A stretch of DNA of 57,514 nt from Myxococcus llanfairpwllgwyngyllgogerychwyrndrobwllllantysiliogogogochensis (GTDB lineage: Bacteria > Myxococcota > Myxococcia > Myxococcales > Myxococcaceae), in the NCBI RefSeq assembly GCF_006636215.1, contig NZ_VIFM01000043.1:1-57514 (forward strand), written 5' to 3'. The first letter of the stretch is position 1, and every line of letters starts with the position of its first letter. Below the pieces are notes generated by a model. That model worked only from the letters and a program-made list of their open reading frames with translations. It was not told the origin of the DNA and ran no database searches. The position numbers were made by a program, and so were the translations under genes. Shown piece by piece: positions 54,453-57,514 of the stretch.

Positions 54453-55576
54453 CGAAAGTCCCTCACGGCGGAGAGCACCGTGGACTGCTCCGCTTCCGTC
54501 ATCGTGCTGTAGAACGGCAGCCGCACCAGCCGGTCGCTGACGTCCTCCGTCACCGGGCAGGCGCCCACCTCTCCGCCGAACTTCCGGCCCATCTCCGAGC
54601 TGTGCAGCGGCAGGTAGTGGAACACGGCGTTGATGCCCTGCTGACGCAGCTGCTGGATGAAGCGCGTGCGGGCCTCCAGCGACGGCATCAGCAGGTAATA
54701 CATGTGATAGGCCTGCTCGCAGTGCGCGGGCACGTGGGGCTGGGCCACGCCCTGGGCGGTCGCCCAGGCGGAGAGCTCCTGGTGGTACGTGTCCCAGAGC
54801 GCCCGGCGCCGCGCCTGGATGCGCTCATGCTCGCGCAGCTGCCCGTAGAGGAAGGCCGCCAGCAAGTCCGACATGACGTAGCTGGAGCCGATGTCCACCC
54901 ACGTGTACTTGTCCACCATGCCGCGGAAGAAGCGGCTGCGGTTGGTGCCCTTCTCGCGGATGATTTCCGCCCGCTCGGCATGGTGCGCGTCGTTGATGAG
55001 CAGCGCCCCCCCTTCTCCACAGCTCACGTTCTTCGTCTCGTGGAAGCTGAGCGTGGAGAAGGTCCCGAAGGTGCCCAGGGCCCGTCCCCGGTAGTGGCCA
55101 AAGAGGCCATGCGCGTTGTCCTCCACCACGGCCACGCCTCGGCGCGTGGCGATGTCCATGATGGCGTCCATCTCACAGCCCACGCCCGCGTAGTGGACGG
55201 GGACGATGAGGCGCGTGCGCTCGGTGATGAGCGCCTCCAGCTTGCGCTCATCCAGGTTCAGCGTGTCGGGCCGCACGTCCGCGAAGACGGGACGCGCGCC
55301 CCGCAACGCGAAGGCGTTCGCGGTGGAGACGAAGGTGAAGGACGGGACGATGACCTCGTCCCCCGGCTGCAAATCGAGCAGCAGTCCGGCCATCTCCAGC
55401 GCGTGGGTGCAGGACGTGGTCAGCAGCGCCCGCCTCACGCCCAGCAGCTCCTCCAGCAGCGCATGGCACTTGCGCGTGAACCCCCCATCTCCCATGAGGT
55501 GGCTGTTGGCCAGCGCCTGCTCGATGTACTTCGCCTCGTCTCCGAGCATCTGCAGCCGATTGAAGGGAATGGTCAT
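54446..55576 (-). CDS. wecE: WecE/RffA-type dTDP-4-oxo-sugar aminotransferase
   Basis: 376 residues from the ATG at 55576, matching E. coli WecE in length. DegT/DnrJ/EryC1/StrS family: N-terminus IPFNRLQMLGDEAKYIEQAL, PLP-binding VVEDNAHGLFG, cofactor lysine K182 in SFHETKNVSCGEGGA. Makes dTDP-4-amino-4,6-dideoxygalactose from the 4-oxo sugar, using glutamate. The donor synthesis genes (rmlAB) are not in the window. A long in-frame upstream extension overlaps the divergent GT2 gene and is rejected. Confidence 0.92.
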   Translation of the reverse strand: MTIPFNRLQMLGDEAKYIEQALANSHLMGDGGFTRKCHALLEELLGVRRALLTTSCTHALEMAGLLLDLQPGDEVIVPSFTFVSTANAFALRGARPVFADVRPDTLNLDERKLEALITERTRLIVPVHYAGVGCEMDAIMDIATRRGVAVVEDNAHGLFGHYRGRALGTFGTFSTLSFHETKNVSCGEGGALLINDAHHAERAEIIREKGTNRSRFFRGMVDKYTWVDIGSSYVMSDLLAAFLYGQLREHERIQARRRALWDTYHQELSAWATAQGVAQPHVPAHCEQAYHMYYLLMPSLEARTRFIQQLRQQGINAVFHYLPLHSSEMGRKFGGEVGACPVTEDVSDRLVRLPFYSTMTEAEQSTVLSAVRDFRC

Positions 55577-55801
55577 GGCGTCACGATGAAGCAGGCGGGA
55601 GGGCCTCCAGGCTACAGCACCCTCCCGGGCTCCGGGAGCCGCTCGAGCCTCGGAGGGGCTCCCCCGCCTGCCCGGAGGACACCGCGCTCGGGGTGCCCCA
55701 GGGACTCGCGGCGACCAGGCGAGCGCACTCCACCGCGCGACAGGTCCAGGGAACGCGGTAGGATTCGCGAGCGTTGGGCTCCCCCGCCCGCCCTCCTTCG
55801 C

Positions 55802-56800
55802 ATGAGCCCATCCGTCGTCGACATCTCCGTGGTCGTCCCCTGCTTTCGTGGGGAGTCCTCGCTCCCCGAGCTGTGCGCGCGGCTGGTCCGCACGTTGGAG
55901 GCCCGCCACACCCCCTTCGAAATCATCCTGGTCGACGACAGCGCCAGGCCCGCGCTGTGGGCCGTCATCGAGAAGCTGGCGCAGGGGGATGAGCACATCG
56001 TGGGCGTGCGGCTGATGCGCAACTTCGGGCAACACAACGCCACGGTGTGCGGCTTCCGGCATGCCCGTGGGCGCTGGGTCGTGACGCTCGACGAGGACCT
56101 GCAGAACCCGCCCGAGGAGATTGGCGCGCTGCTGGCCCGCGCCGAGCAGGCCGACGCGGATGTCGTCTACGGTCTGCCCCGCGTGAGGCAGGGCCCCGGG
56201 TGGCGCTCGCTGGCCTCGCGCCTCATCATGGTCATCCCTCGCAGGGTGATGCGGGTGGCCTTCGACATCTCCGCCTTCCGGCTCATCTCCGGGCGCGTCG
56301 CCGCCGAGGTCGCCCGCAGCGAGCGGCACGACATCATCCTCGACATCTACCTGTCCTGGGTCACCGACCGCATCACCGCCGCCGAGGTGCGCCACGAGCA
56401 CCCCGAGGGGCTGCGCAGCTCGTACACACTGGGCCGGTTGGTGACGGTGTTCTTCAACCTGCTCTTCAACTACGCCACCTTCCCCCTCCGGCTCGCCTCC
56501 GTCGGCGGCTTCCTCTTGTCCGTGCTGTCCGCCATCGCGGGCGGAGTGGTGGTCTTCTCGCGCATCACCGGGACCATCACCGTGCCTGGCTGGGCATCGC
56601 TGGCGGTGGCGGTGCTGTTCTCCTCGGGCGTGACGCTGCTCGGCGTGGGCATCCTCTCCGAGTACGTGGCGCGCATCTTCCTCCAAATCAATCAGAAGCC
56701 CCAGGCGGTGGTGCGGCAGGCGACGAGCACCTCCAGGCTGGCCGTCGCGGAGCCACGGGCCGAGCCCGCGCGACAGGAGACCCTCCATGGACATCGCTGA
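55802..56800 (+). CDS. polyprenyl-phosphate glycosyltransferase (GT2, GtrB/ArnC-like)
   Basis: 332 residues from the ATG at 55802. GT-A fold family 2: VVPCFRGESSLPELCA, donor-binding IILVDDSARP, metal motif TLDEDLQNPPEEI (DLQ type). A C-terminal pair of membrane helices (about 230-260 and 265-295, FLLSVLSAIAGGVVVFS and VAVLFSSGVTLLGVGILSEY) follows an amphipathic segment, as in GtrB/ArnC and DPM1-like enzymes. It loads a sugar on undecaprenyl phosphate, which could feed the GT-C enzymes encoded nearby. Divergent from the wecE-like gene; overlaps the methyltransferase gene by 14 bp. Confidence 0.9.
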   Translation: MSPSVVDISVVVPCFRGESSLPELCARLVRTLEARHTPFEIILVDDSARPALWAVIEKLAQGDEHIVGVRLMRNFGQHNATVCGFRHARGRWVVTLDEDLQNPPEEIGALLARAEQADADVVYGLPRVRQGPGWRSLASRLIMVIPRRVMRVAFDISAFRLISGRVAAEVARSERHDIILDIYLSWVTDRITAAEVRHEHPEGLRSSYTLGRLVTVFFNLLFNYATFPLRLASVGGFLLSVLSAIAGGVVVFSRITGTITVPGWASLAVAVLFSSGVTLLGVGILSEYVARIFLQINQKPQAVVRQATSTSRLAVAEPRAEPARQETLHGHR

Positions 56801-57485
56801 AGAGCAGCGCGCCTTCTACGGCGCGCTCCTGGACCAGTACGGAGACGACCCCCGTGCCCTGTCGCACCGGGACCAGGCCACCCAATACGAGCGCTTCCAC
56901 CGGCTGGCCCGGCTCTTCGAAGGCGCGTCGGGCCCCTTCTCCGTGCACGAGGTGGGGTGCGGCATGGGGCACTTCGGCGAGTTCCTCCAGCACCATCACC
57001 CGGAGGCCCGCTACTCCGGCAGCGACGTCCATCCCTCGTTCACGGAGTCGTGCGCGCGCAAGTTTCCTCAGGGCACCTTCCATACGCGCGACATCGTCGC
57101 GAGCCTTCCGCCCGAACGGTACGACTACCTGACGCTGTCGGGGACCTTCAACGTCCGGCTCTCGGCCACGCCCGAGGCCTGGCGCGGCTTCGTCGAGGGA
57201 ATGCTGGCCGCCATGTACGCGCTGTGCACGAAGGGCTTCTCGGTGAACTTCCTCACCACGTTCCACGACCCCGAGTACACGCGCGAGGAGCTGTACTACC
57301 AACCGCCGGGCGCGCTGCTGGACTTCGTGGTGGGCAAGCTGAGTCGGTTCTGGGAGCTGGATGCCGCGGGGCCCCTCTACGAATACACGTTGCGCGTGTA
57401 CCGCCCCGAGCACGTCCACGCGCGACACGCGGACCCCGCCTTCGCCCGCTACTTCCGCTCCGCCCCGCGCCCCGTCTCGCCATGA
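56787..57485 (+). CDS. SAM-dependent methyltransferase
   Basis: 232 residues. Class I methyltransferase motif I is VHEVGCGMGHFGEFL, followed by a second acidic strand YSGSDVHPSF and TRDIVASLPPERYDYLTLSG. The rest (FSVNFLTTFHDPEYTREELY) is characteristic of small methyltransferases in polysaccharide clusters. It likely acts on a sugar or lipid-linked glycan. It overlaps the GT2 gene upstream and the next gene's start downstream (ATGA), so all three are coupled. Confidence 0.87.
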   Translation: MDIAEEQRAFYGALLDQYGDDPRALSHRDQATQYERFHRLARLFEGASGPFSVHEVGCGMGHFGEFLQHHHPEARYSGSDVHPSFTESCARKFPQGTFHTRDIVASLPPERYDYLTLSGTFNVRLSATPEAWRGFVEGMLAAMYALCTKGFSVNFLTTFHDPEYTREELYYQPPGALLDFVVGKLSRFWELDAAGPLYEYTLRVYRPEHVHARHADPAFARYFRSAPRPVSP

Positions 57486-57514
57486 GCATCTCCGCCTCCA
57501 GCGCCCCCTCGCCC
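57482..57514 (+). CDS. 5' end of a further gene in the glycan operon
   Basis: An ATG overlaps the methyltransferase stop by 4 bp and opens a frame (MSISASSAPSP) that runs off the right edge. Only 11 codons are visible, so no function can be assigned; the coupling suggests the same operon. Confidence 0.5.
   Translation, partial: MSISASSAPSP

Noticed and set aside
55577..56794. Minus-strand extension of the WecE-like frame over the GT2 gene
   Set aside because: WecE has its normal full length from 55576, and the extension is the reverse of the well-supported GT2 coding sequence.

Overview
This window reads as a high-GC chromosome segment of a fruiting myxobacterium (Myxococcota, Myxococcaceae/Archangiaceae-like). 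The indicators are genes I recognise as myxobacterial hallmarks: carF (plasmanylethanolamine desaturase of light-induced carotenogenesis), a PilS2/PilR2 pair beside pilMNOPQ, the pilGHI ABC-transporter genes behind pilA, and the large TPR protein SgmX. Genus cannot be fixed from sequence reading alone. No mobile element, CRISPR array, rRNA or tRNA was seen, and no gene-free stretch exceeds about 250 bp. Family assignments come from motifs and gene order, not from database searches.

Layout. 1-6.8 kb (minus): a partial PEGA-domain protein, then the division operon ftsE-ftsX-EnvC-like-alpha/beta hydrolase-S41 protease. 6.9-11.1 kb: a DASS-family anion transporter, a conserved unknown, carF and murI. 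11.2-16 kb: a lipoprotein built of four Cys-containing beta repeats, divergent from tolQ-tolR-tolA/tonB-like-tolB (no pal). 16-20.7 kb: class V aminotransferase, Ppx/GppA phosphatase, MFS transporter, PlsC-type acyltransferase.

20.7-46.4 kb, all on the minus strand, is an envelope and motility block. In transcription order it holds pilD-pilS2-pilR2; pilM-N-O-P-Q plus a lipoprotein and a roadblock-like protein; efp-accB-accC; then sgmX, an ExeA-like AAA ATPase, TamB, a POTRA-rich TamA/Omp85 and a small lipoprotein. Hairpins separate the transcription units. Facing it at 46.5 kb on the plus strand is pilA with a near-consensus sigma-54 promoter, followed by two strong hairpins and pilG-pilH-pilI. 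pilB, pilT, pilC and the first pilS/pilR pair are absent, so the pil cluster is arranged differently from the M. xanthus order I remember.

49.9-57.5 kb is a glycan locus next to pilAGHI: a TMTC-like GT-C/TPR protein, a second GT-C-like membrane glycosyltransferase, a WbqC-like protein, a WecE-type sugar aminotransferase, and on the opposite strand a polyprenyl-phosphate GT2, a methyltransferase and the start of another gene. The window as a whole combines cell-envelope construction (FtsEX, Tol, Tam, MurI), fatty-acid/plasmalogen chemistry (AccBC, PlsC-like, CarF) and type IV pilus assembly and polarity (Pil, SgmX). The most interesting hypotheses are the pilus-linked glycan genes, the unexplained roadblock protein and ATPase associated with SgmX/Pil, the extended PilD, and the repeat lipoprotein.
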